Numbered from the stretch's first letter, positions 15,627 through 22,301 are shown. The stretch: DNA of 23,371 nt from an uncultured Faecalibacterium sp. (GCA_934553285.1 CAKTFD010000023.1:1-23371), one strand, 5' to 3'. Translations and numbers: made by a program. The notes: generated by a model from the letters alone, not told the origin.

Positions 15627-16163
15627 ATGAACATCAAAGGCCATTTTGAGACCATCACCCGGCACAAGCTGCTGGTGATGAAATACTGCTTTGCATGCGG
15701 GCTTTACGAGCAGGGCCTTGCCCACGACCTGAGCAAGTACAGCCCCACCGAGTTTATCCCGGGGTGCATCTACTATCAGGGCGACCACAGCCCCAACGAG
15801 GCCGAGCGCGAGGCCAAAGGCTACACCTCGGCGTGGCTGCACCACAAGGGGCGCAACAAGCACCACCTGGAATACTGGATCGACTACAGCACCACGAAAG
15901 CCGGCCTGACCGGGATGAAGATCCCCCTGCGCTATGTCTGCGAGATGGTGTGCGACCGTGTGGCCGCCAGCCAGATCTATCTGGGCGATAAGTACACGGA
16001 CGCCTCCCCCTGGGAATACTACCAGCGCAGCAAAGACCACTACCTGCTGCATCCGGAGACCCGCGCCCTGCTGGAAAAGCTGCTGTGCATGGTGCGGGAT
16101 ATCGGCCACGAGCGCACCTTTGAATACATCCACTACCTGCTGGGCTGCGAGACAGATTACTGA
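15627..16163 (+). CDS. DUF5662-like protein of unknown function
   Basis: A 178-residue, soluble-looking protein that I associate with DUF5662. It has no signal peptide or membrane span. Many conserved-looking His and acidic residues stand out: HDLSKYSPTEF (33-43), HHKGRNKHH (72-80) and a C-terminal YIHYLLG. The HD and paired HH groups suggest a helical metal-binding fold of HD-hydrolase type, but that is inference. It begins four bases after the glycosyltransferase stop with its ribosome binding site (GGAGGG) inside that gene, so it belongs to the same transcript. It is the last gene before a terminator. A role in the polysaccharide pathway is suggested only by context. Confidence 0.75.
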   Translation: MNIKGHFETITRHKLLVMKYCFACGLYEQGLAHDLSKYSPTEFIPGCIYYQGDHSPNEAEREAKGYTSAWLHHKGRNKHHLEYWIDYSTTKAGLTGMKIPLRYVCEMVCDRVAASQIYLGDKYTDASPWEYYQRSKDHYLLHPETRALLEKLLCMVRDIGHERTFEYIHYLLGCETDY

Positions 16164-16168
16164 ACCGG

Positions 16169-16204
16169 AAAGGCTGCTGCACAGAATGTGCGGCAGCCTT
16201 TTTT
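16169..16204 (+). terminator. Terminator of the polysaccharide operon
   Basis: A 12-bp stem with one G-U pair (16171-16182 with 16188-16199), a 5-base loop and Ts through 16204. The T-tract is also the first part of the 340-bp direct repeat. Confidence 0.9.
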
Positions 16205-16538
16205 GCGCGGAATGCTGAAATTTTTTGAAAAACTTTAGGGCTTCTGTGCATTGACAGAAATGCAAAAGCAACGGTACAATGAAGGAAAGCAGGATTGGCA
16301 TACGTCCGGGCTGCAGAGAATACTGTCTGACGAAAAAAGGAGGCATGAAGCATGAAATGGTTCAAAAAACTGATTGCGATCACGCTGGCTGCTGTGCTGG
16401 CGCTGGCTATGCTCACCGCTTGCAGCGGTACACCGAGCGTACCGGAGAAAACGGAAGAAGCAAAGCAGGTCGTGGACAACATCAATGCGGTTCGGACGAA
16501 AAATGGCCTGTCGGCACTGGAGGTCAACACGGCTGCAA
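16199..16538 (+). repeat. Direct repeat copy 1 (340 bp)
   Basis: This segment is repeated at 16910-17249 with a single mismatch (A16220 versus G16931). It spans the T-tract of the preceding terminator, the promoter, the leader, the signal peptide and the first 62 codons of the lipoprotein gene. Identity stops abruptly at 16539. Confidence 0.97.
16251..16280 (+). promoter_or_regulatory. Promoter of lipoprotein gene 1
   Basis: A consensus TTGACA (16251-16256) and TACAAT (16275-16280) with 18-base spacing, about 70 bases before the ATG. The same promoter occurs 711 bases downstream. Confidence 0.75.
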
Positions 16539-16861
16539 TGGATGTGGCCAATAAAATTGCGGAGGTAAAGGAAAAGAAGGAACTGTGGCTGATTTCGGCA
16601 GAGGACTGCAAAAAGGAATTGGAGGAGCTGGCGTCCATTCAGGTGGATGGAAGAAGCCGCGACGGCGATCTGATAGATCTATCTCTCTACTCGGGCGAGA
16701 AGAACCTGACCAAGAGAAGATGGCAGAGAACGTATGACAGGAACAATATGGACGATGGTGATTGCAGGATCGTGCGCAGCGCTGATGCAAAATATGTTGG
16801 CGTTGTTATAAAAAAGATCAGCTACAACGGTAGGTACATTACGGTCGTTGTGACTTACTGA
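16352..16861 (+). CDS. Small predicted lipoprotein, tandem paralogue 1
   Basis: A 169-residue protein with a basic N-terminus, a hydrophobic core and lipobox LTAC (Cys24), so it is probably a lipoprotein anchored to the outer face of the membrane. Residues 1-62 are identical to the next gene; residues 63-169 are about 64% identical. The stretch INAVRTKNGLSALEVN resembles the first helix of CAP/SCP-like domains (usually IN-x-x-R-x-x-x-GL-x-x-L), and the C-terminal YVGVVIKK...YITVVVTY recalls a CAP ending. The metal/His residues and the middle of that fold are not visible, so this is only a distant suggestion. Function unknown. GGAGG (16339-16343) precedes the ATG. Base composition is less GC-rich than in the neighbours. 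Confidence 0.85.
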   Translation: MKWFKKLIAITLAAVLALAMLTACSGTPSVPEKTEEAKQVVDNINAVRTKNGLSALEVNTAAMDVANKIAEVKEKKELWLISAEDCKKELEELASIQVDGRSRDGDLIDLSLYSGEKNLTKRRWQRTYDRNNMDDGDCRIVRSADAKYVGVVIKKISYNGRYITVVVTY

Positions 16862-16882
16862 CCTATAATTTGAAACCGCGCA

Positions 16883-16915
16883 AACGCCGCTGACGGAAAG
16901 TTGGCGGCGTTTTTT
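16883..16915 (+). terminator. Terminator of lipoprotein gene 1
   Basis: CGCCGCTGAC (16885-16894) pairs with GTTGGCGGCG (16900-16909) with two G-U pairs around a GGAAA loop, followed by six Ts. The same hairpin ends lipoprotein gene 2. Confidence 0.85.
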
Positions 16916-17249
16916 GCGCGGAATGCTGAAGTTTTTTGAAAAACTTTAGGGCTTCTGTGCATTGACAGAAATGCAAAAGCAACGGTACAATGAAGGAAAG
17001 CAGGATTGGCATACGTCCGGGCTGCAGAGAATACTGTCTGACGAAAAAAGGAGGCATGAAGCATGAAATGGTTCAAAAAACTGATTGCGATCACGCTGGC
17101 TGCTGTGCTGGCGCTGGCTATGCTCACCGCTTGCAGCGGTACACCGAGCGTACCGGAGAAAACGGAAGAAGCAAAGCAGGTCGTGGACAACATCAATGCG
17201 GTTCGGACGAAAAATGGCCTGTCGGCACTGGAGGTCAACACGGCTGCAA
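16910..17249 (+). repeat. Direct repeat copy 2 (340 bp)
   Basis: Second copy of the segment at 16199-16538, offset by exactly 711 bases, with one mismatch. Its left boundary again falls at the T-tract of a terminator. Confidence 0.97.
16962..16991 (+). promoter_or_regulatory. Promoter of lipoprotein gene 2
   Basis: TTGACA (16962-16967) and TACAAT (16986-16991), 18-base spacing; identical to the promoter of gene 1, so the two paralogues should be expressed alike. Confidence 0.75.
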
Positions 17250-17569
17250 CGGACATTGCCAATAAAATGATGGCGGTAAAGGAAAAGAAGGAACTGAGTC
17301 TGATTTCGGAAGAGGACTACAAAAAGGAAATGCGTGAGCTGTATGCCATTCAGGTGGGTGGAAGAAGCTACAACGGCTATCTGACAGCTGTATCTCCCAT
17401 CTCGGGCGAGAAGATCCTGACCGAGAAAAGCTGGCAGGAAACGTATGACATGAACAATATAAGATATTCTGGTTGCAGGATCGTGCGCAGCGCTAATGCA
17501 AAATATGTTGGCGTTGTCATGAAACAGATGAGCAACGGTAAGTACATTACGGCCGTTGTGACTTACTGA
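17063..17569 (+). CDS. Small predicted lipoprotein, tandem paralogue 2
   Basis: A 168-residue paralogue of the preceding gene with the same signal peptide and lipobox (Cys24). Residues 1-62 are identical. Further on I count about 38 codons with an amino acid change against only two silent codon changes, plus one deleted codon (the Tyr in ISYNG of copy 1). Several replacements need two or three base changes in one codon. Invariant islands remain: VKEKKEL, SGEK, NN, CRIVRSA, AKYVGVV and YIT. The scaffold is therefore kept while many presumed surface positions change. The gene has its own promoter, ribosome binding site (GGAGG) and terminator. Function unknown; CAP-like similarity is weak. Confidence 0.85.
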   Translation: MKWFKKLIAITLAAVLALAMLTACSGTPSVPEKTEEAKQVVDNINAVRTKNGLSALEVNTAATDIANKMMAVKEKKELSLISEEDYKKEMRELYAIQVGGRSYNGYLTAVSPISGEKILTEKSWQETYDMNNIRYSGCRIVRSANAKYVGVVMKQMSNGKYITAVVTY

Positions 17570-17590
17570 GTTGTAATTTAAAACCACGCA

Positions 17591-17622
17591 AACGCCGCTG
17601 ACGGAAAGTTGGCGGCGTTTTT
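17591..17622 (+). terminator. Terminator of lipoprotein gene 2
   Basis: The same CGCCGCTGAC/GTTGGCGGCG hairpin as after gene 1, followed by five Ts (17618-17622). Confidence 0.83.
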
Positions 17623-17636
17623 GTATGCTTCGCGTA

Positions 17637-17665
17637 TTGACAGCCGCACCTGGAAAGGATACACT
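17637..17665 (+). promoter_or_regulatory. Promoter of lipoprotein gene 3
   Basis: TTGACA (17637-17642) and TACACT (17660-17665) with 17-base spacing. The leader contains a perfect 7-bp hairpin GCGGGCC/GGCCCGC (17675-17692), not followed by Ts, of unknown purpose. Confidence 0.7.
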
Positions 17666-17730
17666 GAGAGCGTAGCGGGCCGGTTGGCCCGCCAGGGTAG
17701 ATCATTACGATACACAGGAGGGCAAGACCT

Positions 17731-18228
17731 ATGAAATACGTCAAAAAACTGCTGGCCGTTGCGCTTGCTGCCGTGCTGGCGCTGTCGATGTTTACCGCTT
17801 GCGGGAAAGAAAAGGTCCCGGTCGATCTGCAGACGTCCAGAGAGATCCTGGAAACGATCAATGCAAGACGCAGCGCAGGCGGGATGCAAACGCTGACCCT
17901 GAGCGAGGATGCCAGCCTGCCGCTCGGCAACTGGGCTAAAGCAGCTGCAGAGAGCACCCAGAAAGGCGCGAAAGCCGTAGAAGAGGCGGCACGCAGTGCG
18001 GCAAGAAAGGCCGTTACGGAAATGAAGATCGACGGCAAGGCGGTCTTTGTGTACGATACCTATACATTTTATAATGTATCCGGGGCAGAGCAGGTGGCAA
18101 GAGAGCTGCAGGAACATCCGAACTATTTCATCACTGCCGGTGAGGAAGTTGGAAACTATGCAGCAGTTGCCTCTTACAGCAATGGCGAGAAGGCAGCGGT
18201 CGTTGTGATGCTTTTAAAGGTAAAGTGA
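17731..18228 (+). CDS. Small predicted lipoprotein, diverged paralogue 3
   Basis: A 165-residue protein with a lipoprotein signal (MKYVKKLLAVALAAVLA, lipobox FTAC, Cys24), resembling the two upstream lipoproteins in the signal peptide and in an early INARRSAGG segment that matches their INAVRTKNG. The middle is Ala/Lys-rich and probably helical (KAAAESTQKGAKAVEEAARS); the end has strand-like YAAVASYSNGEKAAVVVMLL. It is too diverged for nucleotide alignment with the pair. It has its own promoter and a GGAGGG ribosome binding site (17717-17722). No plus-strand T-tract terminator follows; the big hairpin at 18284-18327 may serve. Function unknown. Confidence 0.78.
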   Translation: MKYVKKLLAVALAAVLALSMFTACGKEKVPVDLQTSREILETINARRSAGGMQTLTLSEDASLPLGNWAKAAAESTQKGAKAVEEAARSAARKAVTEMKIDGKAVFVYDTYTFYNVSGAEQVARELQEHPNYFITAGEEVGNYAAVASYSNGEKAAVVVMLLKVK

Positions 18229-18280
18229 TGGATGCCTGCGGCCGGGCGCGGTCCGCGCAGACAACAGGATAACAAAACAT

Positions 18281-18327
18281 AAAAACACCCCGGCCGGGCG
18301 GTACGGATGCCGCCTGGCCGGGGTGTT
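18281..18327 (-). terminator. Strong terminator of the minus-strand small gene
   Basis: An 18-bp stem with a single G-U pair (18284-18301 with 18310-18327) and an 8-base loop. The A-run at 18281-18285 gives a U-tract in the minus-strand transcript, so it primarily ends the small gene at 18344-18469; it may also block plus-strand read-through from lipoprotein gene 3. Confidence 0.85.
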
Positions 18328-18343
18328 GTAGTTCCGGGAAAAG

Positions 18344-18469
18344 TTACTGCTCGTTTTCGTAGATCTGGATATAGTGCGGCGCAGCCTTGTCCTGCCAGAG
18401 CAGCAATATGGCGGTCAGTGCAACAGCCAGTGTGGTGAGGACGGCGAGCAGAGCTTTGAGAACTTTCAT
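18344..18469 (-). CDS. 41-residue single-span membrane peptide
   Basis: A short open frame with ATG at 18469 and TAA at 18344-18346. An ideal AAGGAGG lies ten bases before the start on the minus strand. The peptide starts MKVLKALLAVLTTLAVAL, continues as one hydrophobic helix (about residues 5-25), and ends with a polar tail of about 16 residues (QDKAAPHYIQIYENEQ). It has its own promoter about 70 bases upstream and a strong terminator 17 bases after the stop, so it is a self-contained transcription unit. No lipobox. I do not recognise a family; small membrane regulators, toxin-like peptides and assembly factors all look like this. Confidence 0.72.
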   Translation of the reverse strand: MKVLKALLAVLTTLAVALTAILLLWQDKAAPHYIQIYENEQ

Positions 18470-18536
18470 GGTTTGGTGCCTCCTTGATGAAGTTCGGGAG
18501 CGGAGCGGGGGACGTTCCGCCGGTCATGGTAGCTAT

Positions 18537-18565
18537 AGTATAGCATATTCCTGCAGTAAAGGCAA
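18537..18565 (-). promoter_or_regulatory. Promoter of the 41-residue peptide gene
   Basis: On the minus strand TTGCCT (18560-18565), 17 bases, then TATACT (18537-18542) with an extended TG just upstream of the -10. Confidence 0.6.
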
Positions 18566-18598
18566 ACGGCAGCTGCAGGGAAGAAAAAGGAAAAAATG

Positions 18599-18622
18599 CG
18601 GAGGTTAGTTAAAACTAATCTG
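18599..18622. promoter_or_regulatory. Inverted-repeat operator candidate upstream of rnf
   Basis: TTAGTT-AA-AACTAA (18605-18618) is a perfect inverted repeat extended outward with partial symmetry to about 24 bp. It lies between the divergent small-peptide and rnf promoters. The AGGTTAG-type arms recall DtxR-family metalloregulator sites, but no regulator is identified. Confidence 0.4.
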
Positions 18623-18653
18623 CGAAATCGTATAAGAAAGTTCAGGAAAATTC

Positions 18654-18702
18654 ATCATTTGGGGCGTGATGTCGTTGACTTCCCACGCCAAAATGATACA
18701 AT
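18654..18702 (+). promoter_or_regulatory. Predicted rnf promoter with flanking inverted repeat
   Basis: TTGACT (18675-18680) and TACAAT (18697-18702) with 16-base spacing. An imperfect inverted repeat (18654-18668 with 18684-18697; ATCATTT..GCGTG arms) encloses the -35 and touches the -10, a position suited to repression. The whole 18470-18791 gap holds only this promoter, the operator candidate at 18599-18622, the minus-strand promoter and a leader of about 80 nt. Confidence 0.55.
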
Positions 18703-18791
18703 AAGTGTGTTAAGCAGCTGCTGTCCCTGTACCAGTGCGCCTGCATGGGCGAGGGGATGGCAATTCAAGCAGAATGGGGGATTTGAAATCC

Positions 18792-20108
18792 ATGTTGAAC
18801 AAGCTGAAACGTGCGGCGCTTGGCGCGCATACGCCGCATGACAAAGCAACTGCTGCAAGCAAACCTGTCCCGATGCCTCTGCCCGCGCAGGTACGCATCC
18901 TTATGAGCCAGCATATTGGCGCACCCGCCAAGGCGCTGGTCAAAAAAGGTGATGAAGTGTTCGTCGGCACCAAGATCGGTGAGGCGGGCGGCTTTGTCTC
19001 CGCAAATATCCACTCCAGTGTTTCCGGTACGGTAGCCGCTGTGGAGCCTTTCCGTCTGTCCAACGGCCGTATGTGCGATTCGGTCGTCATCAAGACCGAT
19101 GGCAAGCAGACCGTGGACCCGGCCGTAAAGGCACCGGAAGTTACCGATAAAGCCAGCTTCCTTGCTGCCGTGCGGGAGTGCGGCCTGGTTGGTCTGGGCG
19201 GCGCAGGCTTCCCGACCGACGTTAAGCTGCAGCCCAAGCAGCAGGTGGATACCCTGCTGATCAACGCCTCCGAGTGTGAGGTGTGGCTGACCAGCGATAC
19301 CCAGGAGATGCTGGAGTGCAGCGAGGATATCATCCGCGGCATCAAGGCTGTGCTGCAGTACACCGGCATCCCCAAGTGCATCATCGGTATCGAGAACAAC
19401 AAGCCTGAGTGCATCGACCTGCTGTGCAAGCAGACCAAGGACGACAGCACCATCGAGGTAAAGCCCCTGCCCAGTGTCTACGGCACCGGCGCTGAGCTGA
19501 TCCTCATCGAGAAGTGCCTGGGCCGCGAGGTGCCCCACGGCGGTCTGCCTGCCGATGCCGGCGCCATCGTGATGAACGTGACCAGTGTTTCCACCCTGGG
19601 CAAGTACCTGGCCACCGGTATGCCGGTGGTGCAGCGCACCATCACCGTGGACGGCGATGCCTGCGCAAAGCCCCAGAACGTGGTCGTGCCCGTGGGCACC
19701 GCCTACCAGGATATCCTGGACTTTGTGGGTGTCAAGGGCGAGCTGGGCAAGGTAGTAGCTGGTGGTGCCATGATGGGCCCCGCTGTGGAGAACCTGAGCT
19801 ACCCCACCACCAAGACCACTTCCGGCCTGATCCTGCTGAGCAAGGCTGCCGCACAGCCTGCACAGGTCAACCCCTGCATCCGCTGCGGCCGCTGCGTGGA
19901 ATACTGCCCCATGGGCCTGGAGCCTGTGGAGGTCAACCAGGCCTACGCTGCCCGTGATGTGCAGGAGCTGGGCAAGCTGCATGCAGACTACTGCTTCAAC
20001 TGCGGCAGCTGCTCCTTCGTCTGCCCGGCAAAGCGCCCGGTGACCCAGATGATGAGCCTGGCCAAGGCATTCTATCTTGGCGAAATCAAAAAAGGAGGCA
20101 ATAAGTAA
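18792..20108 (+). CDS. rnfC: Rnf complex subunit C (RnfC), NADH-side Fe-S subunit
   Basis: A 438-residue peripheral subunit of the ion-translocating ferredoxin:NAD+ oxidoreductase. It shows HTPHDK and SQHIGAPAKALVKKGDEV near the N-terminus, the nucleotide/FMN-binding GGAGFPTDVKL region, and two C-terminal [4Fe-4S] motifs: CIRCGRCVEYCP from residue 362 and CFNCGSCSFVCP from residue 401. The start at 18792 (MLNKLK) follows GGGGG (18776-18780). An upstream GTG (18735) and ATG (18774) are in frame but add non-conserved residues. First gene of rnfCDGEAB; its stop overlaps the rnfD start by one base. Confidence 0.95.
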   Translation: MLNKLKRAALGAHTPHDKATAASKPVPMPLPAQVRILMSQHIGAPAKALVKKGDEVFVGTKIGEAGGFVSANIHSSVSGTVAAVEPFRLSNGRMCDSVVIKTDGKQTVDPAVKAPEVTDKASFLAAVRECGLVGLGGAGFPTDVKLQPKQQVDTLLINASECEVWLTSDTQEMLECSEDIIRGIKAVLQYTGIPKCIIGIENNKPECIDLLCKQTKDDSTIEVKPLPSVYGTGAELILIEKCLGREVPHGGLPADAGAIVMNVTSVSTLGKYLATGMPVVQRTITVDGDACAKPQNVVVPVGTAYQDILDFVGVKGELGKVVAGGAMMGPAVENLSYPTTKTTSGLILLSKAAAQPAQVNPCIRCGRCVEYCPMGLEPVEVNQAYAARDVQELGKLHADYCFNCGSCSFVCPAKRPVTQMMSLAKAFYLGEIKKGGNK

Positions 20109-21067
20109 TGGATACGAAGCTTATTGTTTCGGCTTCCCCGCATGTGCGCAGTGAGGAAACGACCCAGAGCCTGATGGCCAATGTGATCGTTGCCCTGTGC
20201 CCCTGCGTGGTCGCCTCTGCGATCATTTTTGGCGTGCGTGCCCTGCTGGTCACCGCCGTTTCCGTGGTGGCCTGCGTGGTGTTTGAGTGGCTGTACTGCA
20301 AGCTGCTCAAGCGCCCGAACCCCATCAGCGATCTGTCCGCTGTGGTCACCGGCATCATCCTGGCCATGAACGTGCCTGTGGGCATGCCCATCGGCCAGCT
20401 GCTGATCGGCGATCTGGTGGCGATCATCATCGTCAAGCAGCTGTTCGGCGGCATTGGCATGAACTTTGCAAACCCCGCTCTGGTGGGCCGTATCGTGCTG
20501 TTTATCAGCTTTGCCGGTTCCATGAACAAGTGGGTGTTCCCGGATGCAGCGGTGGATCAGCTCTCCAAGGCTACCCCGCTGGCTGTGGCAGACCCCTCCA
20601 AGCTGAGCCTGCTGGATCTGTTTATGGGTATCCACGGCGGTGTGCTGGGCGAGACCTGCGCCCTGGCTATCCTGCTGGGCCTTATCTATCTGGTGGCCAC
20701 CAAGACCATCAGCATCGCCATCCCGGCTTCCTACGTGGGCAGCGTGTTCGTGTTCTACCTGATCGCGACCAAGGACCTGCACACCGCACTGGTGGCCGTG
20801 CTGAGCGGCGGCCTGCTGTTTGGTGCCGTGTTTATGGCTACCGACTACGTTACCAGCCCCTTTACCCTGAAAGGTAAGCTGGTGTACGGCGTGTGCCTGG
20901 GCATCGTTACCTTTGCCATCCGTTACTGGGGCAGCTACACCGAGGGCGTGTCCTTCGCACTGCTGTTCATGAACCTGTGGGTCCCGTACATCAATGATCT
21001 GACCCGTCAGACCCCGTATGGCTATGTTAAGCCTGCAAAGAAAGCGAAGGAGGGTGCTGGCAAATGA
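20108..21067 (+). CDS. rnfD: Rnf complex subunit D (RnfD)
   Basis: A 319-residue integral membrane subunit with many hydrophobic helices, homologous to NqrB. It carries the covalent-FMN site as SKATPLA with Thr near residue 156, and conserved GMNFANPALVGR and MATDYVTSPFT segments. It forms part of the ion channel and electron path. AAGGAGG (20092-20098) lies inside the end of rnfC, and the ATG overlaps the rnfC stop. Its own stop overlaps the rnfG start (ATGA), indicating tight translational coupling. Confidence 0.95.
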   Translation: MDTKLIVSASPHVRSEETTQSLMANVIVALCPCVVASAIIFGVRALLVTAVSVVACVVFEWLYCKLLKRPNPISDLSAVVTGIILAMNVPVGMPIGQLLIGDLVAIIIVKQLFGGIGMNFANPALVGRIVLFISFAGSMNKWVFPDAAVDQLSKATPLAVADPSKLSLLDLFMGIHGGVLGETCALAILLGLIYLVATKTISIAIPASYVGSVFVFYLIATKDLHTALVAVLSGGLLFGAVFMATDYVTSPFTLKGKLVYGVCLGIVTFAIRYWGSYTEGVSFALLFMNLWVPYINDLTRQTPYGYVKPAKKAKEGAGK

Positions 21068-21618
21068 GTAAGTCTGCAAATTCCAGCTGGGAGACCACCG
21101 GTAAGCCGATCGTTGTGCTGACCGTTATCTCGCTGATCGTCAGCCTGCTGCTGGCACTGGTGAACGGCATGACCGCCCCGGTCATCGCTGAGAACACCCG
21201 CCGCACCACCCTGGCAGCTTATGTCAGCGTGATGCCCTCTGTTTCGGACGCAGCTACGCTGGAGGAAGTTACCGATTACACCACCGCCAATGTTACCGGT
21301 GTGGTAAAGGCTCCGGACGGCGGCATTGCCATCAAGGCCGAGGAAAAGGGCTTTGACGGCGGCATCCTGACCGTTATCATGGGCTTTGATGCCAACGGCG
21401 CCGAGACCGGCATCTGGGTGGACGCTTCTACCCAGACCAAGGGTATCGGCTCCAATGTGTCCACCGAGGACTATCTGGCACAGTTCAACGGCATGGATGG
21501 CACCAAGAACATCGTGATGAATCAGGATTTCGATGCGTACAGTGGCGCAACCATTTCGTCCACCGCTCTGTTTGCTGCCATCAACGATTGCATCAGCTGC
21601 TTCAATGAGCTGGCATAA
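21064..21618 (+). CDS. rnfG: Rnf complex subunit G (RnfG)
   Basis: A 184-residue membrane-anchored flavoprotein: one N-terminal helix (about 16-38, VVLTVISLIVSLLLALVNG), then an extracytoplasmic FMN-binding domain. The covalent FMN motif SGATISSTAL is present with Thr near residue 163. The ATG at 21064 overlaps the rnfD stop by four bases. Length is slightly below typical RnfG but all key segments are present. Confidence 0.94.
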   Translation: MSKSANSSWETTGKPIVVLTVISLIVSLLLALVNGMTAPVIAENTRRTTLAAYVSVMPSVSDAATLEEVTDYTTANVTGVVKAPDGGIAIKAEEKGFDGGILTVIMGFDANGAETGIWVDASTQTKGIGSNVSTEDYLAQFNGMDGTKNIVMNQDFDAYSGATISSTALFAAINDCISCFNELA

Positions 21619-21634
21619 AGGAGGTTGGTAAGAA

Positions 21635-22300
21635 ATGGCACAAGAAAATAAGTCCAAGGTAAGCATCCTTACCAACGGCATCATCAAAGAAAACCCCGTC
21701 CTGCGTCTGGTTCTGGGCACCTGCTCCATCCTGGCCGTTACCACGGCAGTTTCCAACGCACTGGGCATGGGCGCCGCCTTCACCTTCGTGCTGGTGTGCT
21801 CCAATATTATGATCTCCCTGCTGCGCAAGGTGATCCCCGGCAAGGTGCATCTGCCCTGCTACATCGTTATCATCGCAGGCTTCGTGACCATCGTGCAGAT
21901 GTTCATGCAGGCCTATATGGAAAGCCTGTACAACGCCCTGGGCGTTTTCCTGCCCCTGATCGTTGTCAACTGTATCATCCTGGGCCGTGCCGAGATGTTC
22001 GCCTGCAAGAACAGCATCGTGGACTCCGCACTGGACGGCGTGGGCATGGGCATCGGCTACACCCTTACCGCTACCCTGATGGCCTCCATCCGCGAGATCC
22101 TGGGCAGCGGCACCTGGCTGGGCTTCCAGATCATCCCGGAGAGCGTTGCCAAGGTCTCTATCATGACCCAGGCTCCCGGCGCATTCTTCTGCTACGGTGT
22201 CCTGATGGCAGGCTGCATCTGGCTGGAAGGTAAGCTGGACGCCCGTATCGAGCGCAAGAGCTGCTGTGATCTTGATAATCTGAAGAAGGAGGCGGAATAA
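21635..22300 (+). CDS. rnfE: Rnf complex subunit E (RnfE)
   Basis: A 221-residue integral membrane subunit with about six helices, homologous to NqrD. It shows GIIKENPVLRLVLGTCSILAV near the N-terminus, the YNALGVFLPLIVVNCIILGRAE segment with its conserved Cys in a membrane helix, and GIGYTLTATLMASIREILG. RnfE pairs with RnfA. AAAGGAGG lies before the ATG. Only one base separates its stop from rnfA. Confidence 0.95.
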   Translation: MAQENKSKVSILTNGIIKENPVLRLVLGTCSILAVTTAVSNALGMGAAFTFVLVCSNIMISLLRKVIPGKVHLPCYIVIIAGFVTIVQMFMQAYMESLYNALGVFLPLIVVNCIILGRAEMFACKNSIVDSALDGVGMGIGYTLTATLMASIREILGSGTWLGFQIIPESVAKVSIMTQAPGAFFCYGVLMAGCIWLEGKLDARIERKSCCDLDNLKKEAE

Positions 22301-22301
22301 G

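Noticed and set aside
16539..17569. A diversity-generating retroelement as cause of the variable lipoprotein halves
   Set aside because: The differences between the copies are not confined to adenines of one copy; all base classes change. No reverse transcriptase or template repeat is visible in the window.
18745..18786. A 13-codon leader frame ending just before the rnfC start
   Set aside because: It has no ribosome binding site and no attenuator-like structure or codon bias; it overlaps the spacing needed for the rnfC ribosome binding site.
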